Shown here: in pieces, positions 12,207 through 24,403 of the stretch | Layout of the letters: each line of letters opens with the position of its first letter | Position numbering within the stretch: position 1 is the stretch's first letter | Assembly (NCBI GenBank): GCA_027422505.1 | Contig: JAPQWV010000018.1 | Span: 14,650,001 to 14,714,000 of the forward strand | DNA length: 64,000 bases | Direction of reading: 5' to 3' | Source of the DNA: Craterostigma plantagineum | Taxonomy: Eukaryota > Streptophyta > Magnoliopsida > Lamiales > Linderniaceae | Notes under the pieces: model-generated | The model's input: only the letters and a program-made list of their open reading frames with translations | What the model was told of the DNA's origin: nothing | Databases searched by the model: none | Made by a program: the position numbers and the translations under genes

Positions 12207-15150
12207 ATGTCTACCACGAATGACATCTCAACAGTGGGCTCCGACACCAGGCCACCTATGCTGCGACAAGGCGACTACAGCATATGGACAAACCGGTTCC
12301 TCACATTCATCAGGAACAAAGGCGCACCACTCTCTCAATACCTACTGGACTCCATCTTCAATGGTCCAGCACAATTCTGGACAATCATCCCTGCACAGCC
12401 AAACGCAAACCCTCCCATGGATGAACGCCGCACTCCAAGAGGTCCCATGAATGAGGATGAAGAGGCTCGCGTACAGGCCGACGAGACTGCCAAAGGATAC
12501 CTCTTCCAGGCTATGGGCAACGAAGTCTACGCTCACATCGAGTGCTGCACAACTGCTAAGGAAATATGGGATGAACTCGTAGAAATTATGGCAGGCACAA
12601 CTGAGAGTGCTCAGGGGAGGAAATCAGCATGTCTCTCACAGTATGAACATTTCCAAGCCTATGAAGGAGAGGAGCTGCGTGACACATATCTCCGTTACTT
12701 GAAGGTCATCAATGAACTCAAGAAAGCCAGGATCTCGAGGGACAAATTCGACATCAACAACCGCTTCCTTGGTAGCCTCAAACCACATTGGGGAAATGCA
12801 ACTGTTATGATGATTCAGAGTAAGGACCTCTCCAACACCTCCATTCATGCTCTCTACGACAGCCTATCTGCCTATGCTCCATACGTACAACCTCAGTCTA
12901 ACAACACTCGAGTCGATCCGCTGGCTCTCCTCTCAAACAAGACTACCGAACGATCTTCCATCTCTAAGGCCAAACAGAACAAAGGGAAGCTACCAGCTGT
13001 TATATCTGATGCCTCTTCAGGATCCGAAGCTGATACAGAATCGGATGAAGATGTTCGTGATCTACGCAAACAACTGGCAATGCTCACAAAGATGGTCACA
13101 AAGAAGATCGGGAAAAAATCTTCATCCTCCTCCAATAGCCAAAGGACCTTTAGCGGCAGCAAAAAGACCACTCCCACAGAAGAATCAAAGCCGATAAAGA
13201 AAGAGGAGGACTCAGCACCTCAAAAGTCTGTGAAGTGCTTTCGATGTGGAAAGACAGGCCACTTTGCCAATGACTGCCACGCCCCACGCGTGAAGGACTC
13301 AGGCGACTACGACCGTAAGGCCAGAATGACCCGCAAAATGGAAAGTGGCAAAGTTCTGCTTACTGAAGAAGCTGAATGGGTGAACGACACTTCAGAAGAC
13401 GAGGAGCCTCAGGATGAAGATTGCTGCATGGCAAGGCTGGTCGAACATGACGAGGACGAGGAGATGGGTCACACCGGTGAAAACACAGCTAAGACTCCTA
13501 CCAACGCTGAGTCTGAGGTACGAATCTCGCAACTCGATGATGTGTTTAGTCACCGACCCACCATTAAGAACCCCACCGTAGACGCTAAGGTTTATGATGA
13601 ACTTAGGCTAAAATTTGAAAACAACTATGCATTACTTAGTTTAAAAATAGAAGAGCTTGCTTGTGCAAACGAACGTCTAATGGCCTCCGAAGCGTTAGTC
13701 AAACGTCTGCAAAGCAAGAATAAGCAAAATGAGAATAAGGTGAAGGAAACCACACTGGCCATCAGTTCATGCGAAACATCTCGTCTCCTAACTGCATCCC
13801 AATATGAACTACTTACCAAGGAAAGAGTTAGGCTGTACCGAAAGGTGAAAGAACTTGAAGAGCAACTTCACCTTAGAAACGAAAACTCACGCATCTTATG
13901 CCTATTGAACCAACCAGTGGAAACAGAATTCTACAATGCCCGGGGGGGGGGGGATTGGACTGACTAGCAATTGCAATCCAACACCGCTGACAGTTAAAAG
14001 ATATAACATGTGCAACACTACGTTCCTGCAAACAAGAAATGGTGCTCCCCCGCAGCTTAAGCCATTTGTGAGATCATCCTCCGCTGTCATCTCAGAAGAA
14101 ACAAGAGAACAGAACATTCATTGGGCACAAATCGCGTATGACTACACAGAATTGAATAATAGAGATAAGACTAAGATATCCTCACCCTCGGAGGATGTCG
14201 AAACCTTACTCCCAAACAAAGAACAGGAAGTTGCGTTCCAAGATGTGCTCTCTCGCACCTACATCCCAAAGAAACTACTACTCATAGCAGAACTAGAACG
14301 ACAACTAGAAGTAGAAAGGAAGGCCTTTGCAAATGAGCGAGATGAACTACTTAGCAAAATCTACACACTAGAAAAATTTCCCAATACGAACTATCCCTCT
14401 ACATCGAGTCAAGTACCCGATTCTCAAACATGTAAATGTAAGAGGACGGCGAAAATGACTCATGAAGCTGACATATGTTCTAACACTAACTCTAGTATTC
14501 TTATGGATACAGGGAATGTGAGTTCGACGTCTCTAGAAGGCAGTTCGCATCAAATAAAGGAGAACCCACTCTTCGATGACAAGAAGAAAAAACCATCCTA
14601 TATTCGTCCTTCCTCTCTATGTACTGAATCCCACTGTCCAAAGTTCGTAGACAATTATGTTGTCAAAACTTATCTTTCTTTTACCAAACTTATGTCTATG
14701 TGCTGCTGCAATGATTTTGTTCTCCCACGATTTCATGAATATGAAACACATGAACACGCAACCCTCAGACCTCGCAAGCGAACCTTCTCTACGACGTCAC
14801 TGAATTCTCCCATCTCGCCTAAACCCAAGGTCAAGCGAAAACGCCTCCCGTCGTCAAACGCAAACTCACCTACTACTCGAAAGCCAAAGGCGACCAAAAC
14901 CGAAGCACGAAAACAACAACCACATTACTCACGCCAATTCATGTATAAGGCGCCATACATGCAAGCACAAGTTAGGAAAATTTGGGTTAGAAAAACCATA
15001 ATCCCGCCTCATCAAACAAACGATAAAGGGAAAGCTAAATTAGAATCAACACAATCTGATTTAGTAACCACATTTCCCATTAAGCGCATAAAAACTTTAC
15101 ATATATCACAAGAATGTCCTGTCCGAAAACGGGGACCCAACGTTTGTTGA
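12207..15150 (+). pseudogene. Copia-B gag (frameshifted at a G12 run)
   Basis: Large gag. The ATG opens MSTTNDISTV, then GDYSIWTNRF (gag N-domain), TAKEIWDELV near residue 117 and GEELRDTYLRYL (UBN2-like). Zinc knuckle CFRCGKTGHFANDC starts at residue 344 (CX2CX4HX4C). An acidic tract and a coiled-coil-like region follow. The frame ends at 13967 after a 12-G run (13942-13953). The next frame, open from 13936 to 15150, continues the protein (RYNMCNTTF, WAQIAYDYTELN). These match Copia-A pieces at 27104-26832, so the G run most likely gained or lost bases. The second half ends at an in-frame TGA TGA just before pol. Confidence 0.85.
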
Positions 15151-15161
15151 TGATTGCAGGT
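15148..15161 (+). other. Gag-pol junction: in-frame UGA UGA then TTGCAG|GT
   Basis: In the gag/pol frame TGT is followed by TGA TGA TTG CAG GTC, then the protease start. Copia-A has TGA at 9611-9613 and 25980-25982 in the equivalent place, followed by TTCCTTTTGCAGGTC. A stop at this point in both families suggests readthrough, or splicing to the TTGCAG acceptor-like site. Confidence 0.6.
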
Positions 15162-18100
15162 CTGTCATATGTGGTATCTAGACTCAGGTTGCTCCACACA
15201 CATGATGGGGAACAAGGAGCTGTTGAGCAACTTCTCCGAGCGCTATCTCGGAAGGGTCTCCTTTGAAAACAGTCAAATGGCGCCAATTCTCGGAACTGGT
15301 GATCTCGTCCATGACAAACTGACGATCAAGGGCATCTCTTACGTTGAGGGTTTGAGCTACAATCTCTTCAGCATAGGTCGTTTCTGCGACAAAGGATACA
15401 AGGTTCTCTTCGAATCTGACATCTGCAGCATTATAGATGCATCGGGACTGCCACTTCTTTCTGGAACGCGCACGTCTCACCTCTACGTACTCAATCTCAC
15501 GACCTCTCGACCAGTATGCCTTCTCTCTCGGGCTGCACCAAAGTTGAATGATCTATGGCACCGACGGCTTTCACATCTCAATTTCAAGACTATCAACAAA
15601 CTGCGTCAGAATAAACACGTCAACGGTCTACCCCAACTAACATATCATAAGGAACACCTCTGCTCTGCCTGTGAATTGGTGAAGATGAAGCGATCGTCTC
15701 ACATATCCAAGGAAACACCGTCCTCTAAGCTCATCCTCGAGCTCTTACATATGGATCTATGTGGCCCAATGCCTACGGCCACACTCGGAGGAAGACGGTA
15801 TATTCTTGTGATTGTCGACGATTTTTCACGCTACACATGGACGAAACTCATTCGTACAAAGGATGAAGTTCCTGATATAATTATCGAGTTTGTTGTTACG
15901 TCCCAAACTCTTCATCAACAGAAGGTTCGGATTATCAGAACTGACAACGGAACTGAGTTTAAGAACTAGAAGCTCAGTGATTTCTATGCCACTCAGGGCA
16001 TCACTCAGTAGTTCTCAGCTGTGAAGACACCGGAACAGAATGGTGTCGTTGAGCGTAAGAACAGGACACTAGTTGAAGCAGCCAGGACTCTCCTCATTCA
16101 ATCCGGCCTTCCTCACACTCTTCGGGGCGAAGCAATTCAAACGGCCTGTTACACACAGAACCGGGCTTCCATCCACAAGAGATTCAACCGCACTCCATAC
16201 GAGATGTTGAACAACCGTCGTATACCAGATATATCTTATCTAAGGGTCTTCGGATGCCGATGTTTTGTTGCCAACGATCGCCAACATCTTGGGAAGCTTG
16301 ATCCAAAAGCACTCGAAGGAATCTTTGTTGGTTATTCACTAAACTCGAAGGCATACAGAGTCTATCTTAAGGAGAAACGATCTGTCATTGAGAGCACAAA
16401 TGTCACCTTTGACGAAAGTGAAGGCGACCTCATGGATTCTGCTCATATTAGTCCAGAACCAGGTCTTCTACAGTCGTTGACAAAAGGATAACCTTCAACG
16501 GCGGGAACTTCCTCATCTGAGGGCAACTATGGTGAACTGGACCTCGATCTACTTTTCGAGTACTTCTATCCAGTTCCCAAGACTCCCGCTGCCACCACTG
16601 AACCTACCGCTGCACCCACTCCACCTACACCACCAGCTATCGGCAATGACGTCGTCCCTCCAAACTTGGATGCACTCAATCTCAATGAAGACGACATTTT
16701 ACCCAACCCTGGGAACATTGCTGATCCTGATGCTGAACCCTCTCAATCCACTACGGTTGAGATCTCTTCTTCGGACACCGAACCCCAGTCTAATGAGTCT
16801 CAAATCGATACAAATGCGGCCAGCTCCTCACAAACAAATGTACCACTTTGGGCTCGCTCTCACCCTACCGATCAGATTATTGGGGATCCCACATCCGGTG
16901 TTTCGACGCGTTCAGCCACGATGAATGAAAGTCTCTTTGCTTGCTATCTCAGTCAAGTCGAACCATCACGAGTAGCTGAAGCTCTCAACGATCCTGATTA
17001 GCTGATTGCAATGCAGGAGGAAATAAATCAGTTTGAACGTCTACAAGTTTGGGAACTCGTACCACGACCTCACAACAGATCCATTATCGGCACGAAGTGG
17101 ATCTTCAAGAACAAAAAGGACAAAGACGGTGTTGTCATCCGCAATAAAGCAATACTTGTGGCTAAATGGTACAACCAACAAGAAGGAATCGACTACGATG
17201 AAACTTTTGCCCCCGTTGCCAGGATCGAAGCTATAAGAATTTTTCTTGCCTTTGCTGCTCACAAGAACTTTAAAGTCTACCAAATGGATGTGAAGACTGC
17301 ATTTCTGAATGGATTTCTCAAAGAAGAAGTGTACGTTGATCAACCTGAAGGGTTCTTGAGCGAAGAGTTTCCTCATCACGTTTATCGACTCTACAAGGCT
17401 CTCTACGGACTAAAACAAGCTCCCCGAGCTTGGTATGACGTCCTTTCAGATTTCCTCGTTCAGTCAGGATTCAAGAAAGGATCTCTGGATACAACCCTCT
17501 TCACCAAGCGGAGTGACCCTGACATCATGATTGTACAGATTTATGTCGATGACATCATTTTTGGATCGACTGAACCACAACTGTGTGAAGAGTTCGCAGA
17601 TTTGATGAAAGAAAAATTCGAAATGAGTATGATGGGGCGAGATGAATTTCTTTCTTGGTCTTCAAGTAAAACAACTCCCCGACGGAATCTTCATCAACCA
17701 GTCCAAATACATCCATGACATCCTCGAGAAAAATGGAATGAAGGATGCTAAGACTGCTGCAACACCTATGTCTCCCTCTGGCCGACCCGACGCGGACCCA
17801 TCTGGTGCTCCTGTCGACCAAACCATCTATCGTGGGATAATAGGCTCTCTTCTATACCTCACTGCTAGTCGACCGGATATCGTTCTCTCGACAGGAATCT
17901 GCGCTCGTTTTCAGGCTACACCGAAGGAATCCCATCTCACTGCTATCAAAAGGATTCTCCGCTATCTCAAAGGAACACCCAATCTGGGTTTGTGGTACCC
18001 CACTCGATCGGACTTCAAGCTGTTTGGATTCTCTGACTCGGATTACGCAGGATGCAAGATGGATAGAAAAAGCACCTCTGGAGCTGCACACTTCTTGGGC

Positions 18101-18490
18101 GGTAAACTCGTGAGTTGGTCGTCTCGAAAACAAAATTGTGTCTCAACTTCGTCGACGGAGGCAGAATATGTCGCCGCCGCTAGTTGTTGTTCACAGCTTT
18201 TGTGGATGAGAACCCAACTACGAGATTTTAATTTTCATGTTGATAAAATTCCCATTTATTGTGACTCAAAGAGTGCAATTGCGATAACGAGTAATCCAGT
18301 ACATCACTGGAGGACGAAACACATAGATATTCGTCACCACTTCATCAAAGAACATGTCGAACAAGGGACGATTGAATTGCACTACGTCACAACCGAAGAT
18401 CAACTGGCCGACATTTTTACAAAACCGTTGGATGTCAAACGTTTCCAACACCTTGTGACTATGTTGGGCATGTTGAATCTTCCGTTGTGA
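15154..18490 (+). pseudogene. Copia-B pol: PR-IN-RT-RNase H (4 stops, 1 frameshift)
   Basis: Domains in order: protease MWYLDSGCSTHM at the start; pre-integrase HRRLSHLNF and HLCSACE; integrase VDDFSRYTW, RTDNGTEF, NGVVERKNR; RT with [11 protein letters not shown] (about 17090), [11 protein letters not shown] and YVDDIIFGS; RNase H with FSDSDYAG, SSTEAEYVAA, YCDSKSAIAI; end KPLDVKRFQHL. Integrase, RT and RNase H active residues are all visible. In-frame stops lie at 15967-15969 and 16009-16011 (both within integrase), 16489-16491 (linker) and 16999-17001 (before RT). One frameshift lies near 17636. Three of the four stops are TAG, at places where the Copia-A sequence or the family has Lys, Gln or Trp. 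Confidence 0.9.
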
Positions 18491-18581
18491 TCAATCGACC
18501 CTACATGAATATTGATGAAGTGTACATATTTCCTTTTCCACTTCACTCCAATTTCTATGTGTCTTCTGAATTATATCTTTT

Positions 18582-18657
18582 GAGGGGGAGTTTTCGATTA
18601 AGGGGGAGCGTCTGATTTTTCCATTATTTAAAAAGGAGTTTTTCGATTAAGGGGGAG
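18582..18657 (+). promoter_or_regulatory. Copia-B internal purine boxes after pol
   Basis: GAGGGGGAG (18582-18590), AAGGGGGAG (18600-18608) and AAGGGGGAG (about 18649-18657) follow the pol stop, two preceded by TTTCGATTAAG. They copy the core of the true 3' PPT at 24096. Confidence 0.65.
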
Positions 18658-18659
18658 TT

Positions 18660-20400
18660 TCTGATTTTGGGTTGAAACTTTAAAGTTTGGACAAACTAAG
18701 TCAAAATTGGACCGATTAAAATATTTTGGGTTGAATTTTAAAATTTCTGGTCAAACAGGGTCAAATTGGACCAATTGAACTTCAATTGGACCCAATTTTG
18801 ACCAAGCCCGCGAAATTCAACTCAGATGAGGTTTTGACCAAGCCCACGAAATTTCGGCCCGTCAACTCAAAATTCGCATGAACAGTCACCAAAACCCTAA
18901 AACCCCAAAACCCTTAACGTTTTTTTCACTATTCTAAAAATCCCAAGAAAATTCAAAAATTTCGCAACCCCTCTTTTCAAAAATTTCGCAACTCCTCAAC
19001 TCATCGTCGTCGTCCAATCTGCACTCAAAATCCGTTTATCTGCATTCTCCGTCTTCAAAATCAGCATTCGGTATGAATACACCTCAAATAACCCAAATTT
19101 CTGTTCGTTTTATCCTATTTTTGCCCCGCATTGATTAAATCCGTTAGGTTAGGATAAATTTTCTCGGCTCTAATCGAACACATATTAGGTTTTTGATGTT
19201 TAAAACCCCCAAATATGCATTGCCCATCCAATTTCGAGTCGATTGAGTCCAGATTATTGCATTTTGGATGAAATTTGAGTAGGTCTAAGGTTAAAATCAT
19301 TGCGTCGTTTCGCCCCGCGAAATTCTAATACACTTCACTTCATATTACATATTTTTCGCAACTACAGTGAACAAAAATTTTCTCAGTCCACAAAGCCTTT
19401 TCCCTCCGCGAAACTTTCATAGAACTTGCGAAAATTTTTCCTTATATGCGAAAATTCATGGATATACTACATGTGAATGTTCTTTGATACATGCGAAAAA
19501 TTTGAACAACTTGTAAGATTTCCTAACTTGCGAAATTTCCCATACTTGCGAAATTTTACTCAATCTGCGAAAATTTCTCACGACATGCCTATGTGATATA
19601 ACTTGCGAAATTTCCATACTTGCAAAATTTTACTCTATCATGCGCAAAATTTCTCACGACATGTCTATATGATATAACTTGCGAAATTTTCCCATACTTG
19701 CAAAATTTTACTCAATCTGCGAAAATTTCTCACGACATGTCTATGTGATAAAACTTGCGAAAATTTCTCATTACATGCGAAACATTTGGACAACTTGCAA
19801 AAATTCTTGACATGCGACAACCTTCCAATACATGCGAAATCTTACTCTATCTGCGAAATTTTCTCGGCATGCCTACATATCATAATCTGCGAAAATTTTC
19901 CACTACTTACATGCGAAAATTGTCTTCAATTCAAAATTGTTGTCGGGCGAAGTGAATCTACAAATGCATGCAATGAGCTCTGTAAATGCTAGAGGTGTGG
20001 TTCATCTAAACACTCATCTATGACAAGAACAATAGGTGCAGACATTCTGGAATCTGAAACTGGAATAAAACAAACCAGGTCTCTTGTTTCCAGTTTGAAC
20101 GTAATCAACCACAGGTGATGACAGTTCTGGCTAATTTCTAAGATCTTCCTTGCTTCGAGCTATATATTCCCCTTCACTCCCATTCAGTTTCCGGCAAATT
20201 ACGCACTGCCATTGGCCTGAGCCAAGTAATCTCTTGCAATAGAGATGCAATGCTAAATCCTTTTTGCATGCGAAAATTTTTTGAAACAACAGGCGATACT
20301 TCCTAACTTGCGAAAATTTTCCATGTCTATTTGTTTAGCAAATTCTCTCATCTCACATTAATTCCTACTAATCATATTACAATTACTGTCAAGCGCAGAT
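18660..20400 (+). other. Copia-B 3' spacer with GCGAAAATTT-type repeats
   Basis: Non-coding. It begins with two copies of a GACCAAGCCC(A/G)CGAAAT phrase and a CCCTAAAACCCC-like stretch near 18895. It then carries dozens of TTGCGAAATTT / ATGCGAAAATT motifs to about 20340. A near-repeat of about 110 bp (CTCACGACATG plus CTTGCGAAATTT) recurs between 19560 and 19760. Confidence 0.75.
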
Positions 20401-23400
20401 ATGACTGAAAAAGATCAAAGCACATTGAAGCGCTTGAGGCGGCTGCAATCCAAAGGGACATTGCTCGCATCGAACTCAACACGCGTCTCTACAAGGTGGA
20501 CCTGCACAGCTTTCGGTGCGATGCCCCCGTAATTGTCGAAATCCTCAAAGGGCACCCACTTCGCCATGCCCTCACATATGGCGAGCCAGAAGCACAGGTG
20601 TATCTTCAACAATTCTGGCATACACTGCAACTAGCTGGACCACTCCATCTTGCCGAAACCTTATCCGCCCAAATTGATCAAGAAACCGTGGTCCTCACTC
20701 GCAAACTACTACAAGAAGTGCTTCAACTCCCAATCTACTCACCATACGACCCACTACCAACCCATGAACAACTCATCGAGGACATAGACCGGCTGGGCTA
20801 TCAACCAGAAACCAAGAAGAAGAAGGGCCCACTTGTCCTCAGTGAAGTCACCATCCGCAACCTACCTCAACCCTGGCGCACACTGTACTTGCTGGTGAAC
20901 AAATGCATGTCAGGGAAGCATGCTGGTCAGGACCGGGGAAACTCTCAAATCCTCACCATCCTCACCGGCATCGCTCACAACCGCAAGTACAACTACGCCG
21001 ACATCATCTGGATGGATCTTGTCTCAATGATCCTACGTCGCGACCGGGAAGTTGCCAAGGGAGTCACAAACCGCTTCGTCCCTTACATGCGGTGGCTCCC
21101 AGCTCTCATCAGACATTTCCGGTTGCACTCCACCAACATTCGCATCCGACCGGCAGCGGAACACTTCCCCATCCCCACGGTCGAGAAGTTCGCGAAGAAA
21201 AACACCCCGGCGAAGGACCGACACGCCATGATAATTCCGGACGAAGTTCTCGCCTACGCAGACCAGACAAATCCACACGTCCAGGAATATCGCGCCTCAA
21301 CCGCCTCATTCCGAGAAAGCCCCAGACCCCTATCTACTGTCCCTACGGCGCAGATCAACCCCACTGCTCCCAACCCCGGGACTAGCCAAACCCCCACCAC
21401 CACCTCTAAAAAGTCATCGAGTCGCGCCGCATCCTCTTCCACCCGCGCTCCGAAAAACGGTCGCGAGAGGATGACGTAAGCCGCCCCACGGAGCATCGAT
21501 CGAAACAAAAGCACGATCGACCTCCTCAGCCACAGATAAGCCGAGCCGAACCAATAGGTACAGGAGGTGATGTGTTCACCTCCCGAGTAGAAGTCGTGGC
21601 ATCTGGCTCAACCACGCAAACGACCCCACCAACCCACTTATCTTCCTCTCTACAGGAAGATATTTCATTCCACGAGGAGCCACGTATACCATCGACATCC
21701 CACTTGGAGATAGTCGATGTTGAAACAAGCAGTCCCTCGCCTCAGACTGCATCCTCTTCATGCACATCGAGTATAGTGCCCTCACTCCCCATAGTTTCAT
21801 CCATTTCTAGGACACATACACCTTTTACTGCACCACAGAGTCTTCCTGACTCTGTCAAAACGCTCAGTGATGTCTCTGTGACTGAGAGCGGAAGACCTAG
21901 CACGGCCAACATCACAACAACCGTGAGCTTAGGCCATCATTCGATTGAGTCCGTCTCATCGATGATGCCAACGGGAAGTCTAAGTGACCCCGTCTTTTCA
22001 AGTCCTGTGAAAACGGGCGGCCGATCGGCAATCTTCTCCGATTCGGTGTCAGTTGGCATTCTCCGTGAATCCAACTTGTTAACCTTACCCACTTTCGTCA
22101 CCGAGACCGCGCTAGAGACCCGTCTTCAAGAGTTTGCAAAGACTCTTGAGGCGTCGATTCTCGATAAAGTTTACGCGCGTCTCGATGCGTCCACCGTCGA
22201 CAAAGGGAAAGGTGTGGCCCCGGAGACGCCACCACCGACTCAGAATGTGGATGCTGAAGCCATTCTCTCTGCCATTTCCGCGAAGGAGCTATTCTACCTT
22301 CTACGAGCAAGATTCGAGTCGATGACGGAACTCGACGAGGAGGAACAGCAGATGAAGAGAATGATGACTCAACCCATGACTTGCCGCGCTCAAGGCGAGT
22401 CCAGCGGGATCAGGCGCGACGATCAAGACGATGATCAAGATCGCCGCGAGGGGGAGAATAGGCAGCTAGGCCAACAATCCCAAGGACTCATGCACTCGAC
22501 GCCGTCCTCCTCCTCCGGGCCTGAAACAACGCCCGTAACAGAAACCTCACACCCCACTAGCCAGAAAACCCACCTTATCTACCCTGAGTCACTAGCCAAA
22601 TCACCCTCACCACCACCCACTACCGTCTCCAAAACTCTAATCGTCACATCGACGTTAGAGACCACCCCCACACCGTCTCCACCCACAGTCTCCGAACCTC
22701 TAACTATCACATCGATGTTAGAGGCCACCACCACACCTACACCACCCGACACCCAAATCATCCTTGCCAAAACCATCACCACAACTGAACCACCAGAGTC
22801 TCCACCACAACCATCCCCACAATCCACAAACTCTTCTGACGCAACACCCTCGCCACCACACAGCGACACTCCTCTCAACACCGATTCCAACATAGCTCCC
22901 GAGAACGTCTACTGCGCACAGAACGAGATCGAAGCCTACATCTTCAATGATGAATGGCTGTACACACCCGCCGATGTAGTAGCAGCCAGGAAGCTGGTGG
23001 AAAACGCTCGACGTCTGCTAATGGAAGCCTCACTAACGCTGATTAACACTGCAGACAACAAGGACGGAGAGGAGTACGACGCTGAACCTGCCGAGCTCGA
23101 GAACATCCTACAATTCCAAACGCAGCAAACTGAGGCCCCTGCTGCTCAAACGGATGTACCCACGGTGGATATACCGGAAGCACCGTGGGAAAACAAAAAG
23201 ATCACCGCGCCGTTTCAAGAAGAGATCAGGAAGAGGATCTGGCGACGCAAGGAGCAGATCATCACAACCTTCGACGAATATGAGCTGATGAACATCCAAA
23301 ATTGGAGCGAGAGAAAGAAGCAGCTCTATCGATGGAGCCTTCTCTGCCACAAATGCACAAAAAGGACGCTATCCGATGAGGAAAACATCGCTCAGGAAAT

Positions 23401-24049
23401 GAATCGGGCCCCCATCTGCAAAGTTACTGACCTCCGCCAAGAGTCCAAAGGACCTGTCCATTACCCAGTATTCACAGTAATGAGGCAGGATGAGAGCTAC
23501 TGTGAAGTCAGTGAGGCGGACTTCAAGTTTCTGCGCTTGGGCGACCTGTACAGCATGCTGGAATCCACGAAGCAGTTCAGACTCGTCCTCAGAAGCTCTG
23601 GACATCTCGTACGTGCTGAACCGGTCACCATGGATATGTGGCTCTCAAACGCCACATGCTCCGACAGGTCAGATTCTTCGCCGCCTACGATCTGCAGATG
23701 GCGGTGGAGCACAACCTGAAGAAGGTGAATCTGACTCGCCCATCTTTCAAGAACGCGGACGACTACCGAGAAGGCGATGTGATCGACGGAGACGATCCGG
23801 TGGTCGCCTATTCGAACTATAAGGGAAAGATGAGGATGACGCTCCGAAGTGGCAAAGTTCTCGGATGGAACGCTCACCATCAACAAAGACAAACTCATGA
23901 AGATTTGCCGCATACTTTCAGAAGAAGATCCTCTCTGCCGATCCAAGTTCGCGAAGCTCATTGACGCTATAGCTAATCGAATGGTACTTCGAAGGAATCT
24001 CCGCGCCTTCGAGTTCAAGCTAGGGCTTCGGGAAACACTCATACGCTAA
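20401..24049 (+). pseudogene. Copia-B extra 3' ORF (frameshifted)
   Basis: Large ORF between pol and PPT, about 1,150 codons. An ATG at 20401 starts it, but the frame shifts before about 20430. The N-domain (to 21479) carries VYLQQFWHTLQ, NYADIIWMDLV and VPYMRWLPALIRH. After a shift near 21445 (an A-run) comes a long Ser/Thr/Pro-rich linker (21572-22900). A C-domain has ENVYCAQNEIEAYIF, WERKKQLYRW-like helices and VSEADFKFLRLGDL. After shifts near 23640 and 23850 it ends with AAYDLQMAVEHNLKKVNLT, AKFSDGTLTI and FEFKLGLRETL. It matches the Copia-A ORF at 1471-4809. It resembles ORFs I recall downstream of copia pol in Asteraceae; function is unknown, and no membrane segment is obvious. Confidence 0.8.
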
Positions 24050-24095
24050 TCCACCACCGCTACGCTCAAGATCCAAGACTCCCAATAATTGACAC

Positions 24096-24107
24096 AAAGG
24101 GGGAGAT
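24096..24107 (+). promoter_or_regulatory. Copia-B polypurine tract
   Basis: AAAGGGGGAGAT directly before the 3' LTR. Confidence 0.88.
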
Positions 24108-24403
24108 TGTTAGGATATTTAATAGATTGTGTCAATAGTTTAGGTCTTAGGATTTATTTTGTAATTATCCTTTAGCTTAGGCTTAGGACTATAATGTAAT
24201 TATCTTATATTTAGTGATTGGGCCTTAATATACCTAGGGTTAATGTGGTATATAAGGTTTTACCAACTCACCTTTGAAAGTAATCAAAGATAAAAGGCTT
24301 ATCTAAATTTTTCACACAATACACACACTCAAAGGTGAGAATACTCCCTTTTCATTCCATTAAAGCCTCTTTGATTCCTTGTTTGGTGCAATCGGGACCA
24401 ACA
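24108..24403 (+). repeat. Copia-B 3' LTR
   Basis: 296 bp, same ends and length as the 5' LTR; 5 substitutions by eye. Confidence 0.93.

Larger units (their letters stand above)
10477..24403 (+). mobile_element. Copia-B: Ty1-copia retrotransposon with extra 3' ORF
   Basis: A complete 13.9-kb plus-strand element with 296-bp LTRs, TSD AGAGA (10472-10476 and 24404-24408), PBS and PPT, nested in the TIR DNA element. Order is leader, gag, in-frame UGA UGA, pol, purine boxes, spacer, extra ORF, PPT. LTRs differ at 5 positions by eye (about 98.3%). Coding regions carry several nonsense and frameshift mutations, so it is not autonomous. It belongs to the same structural group as Copia-A, but leader, spacer and LTR sequences are unrelated. 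Confidence 0.93.

Noticed and set aside
18890..18920. Interstitial telomere (CCCTAAAACCCC)
   Set aside because: Only one or two degenerate units in an AC-rich stretch; no repeat array.
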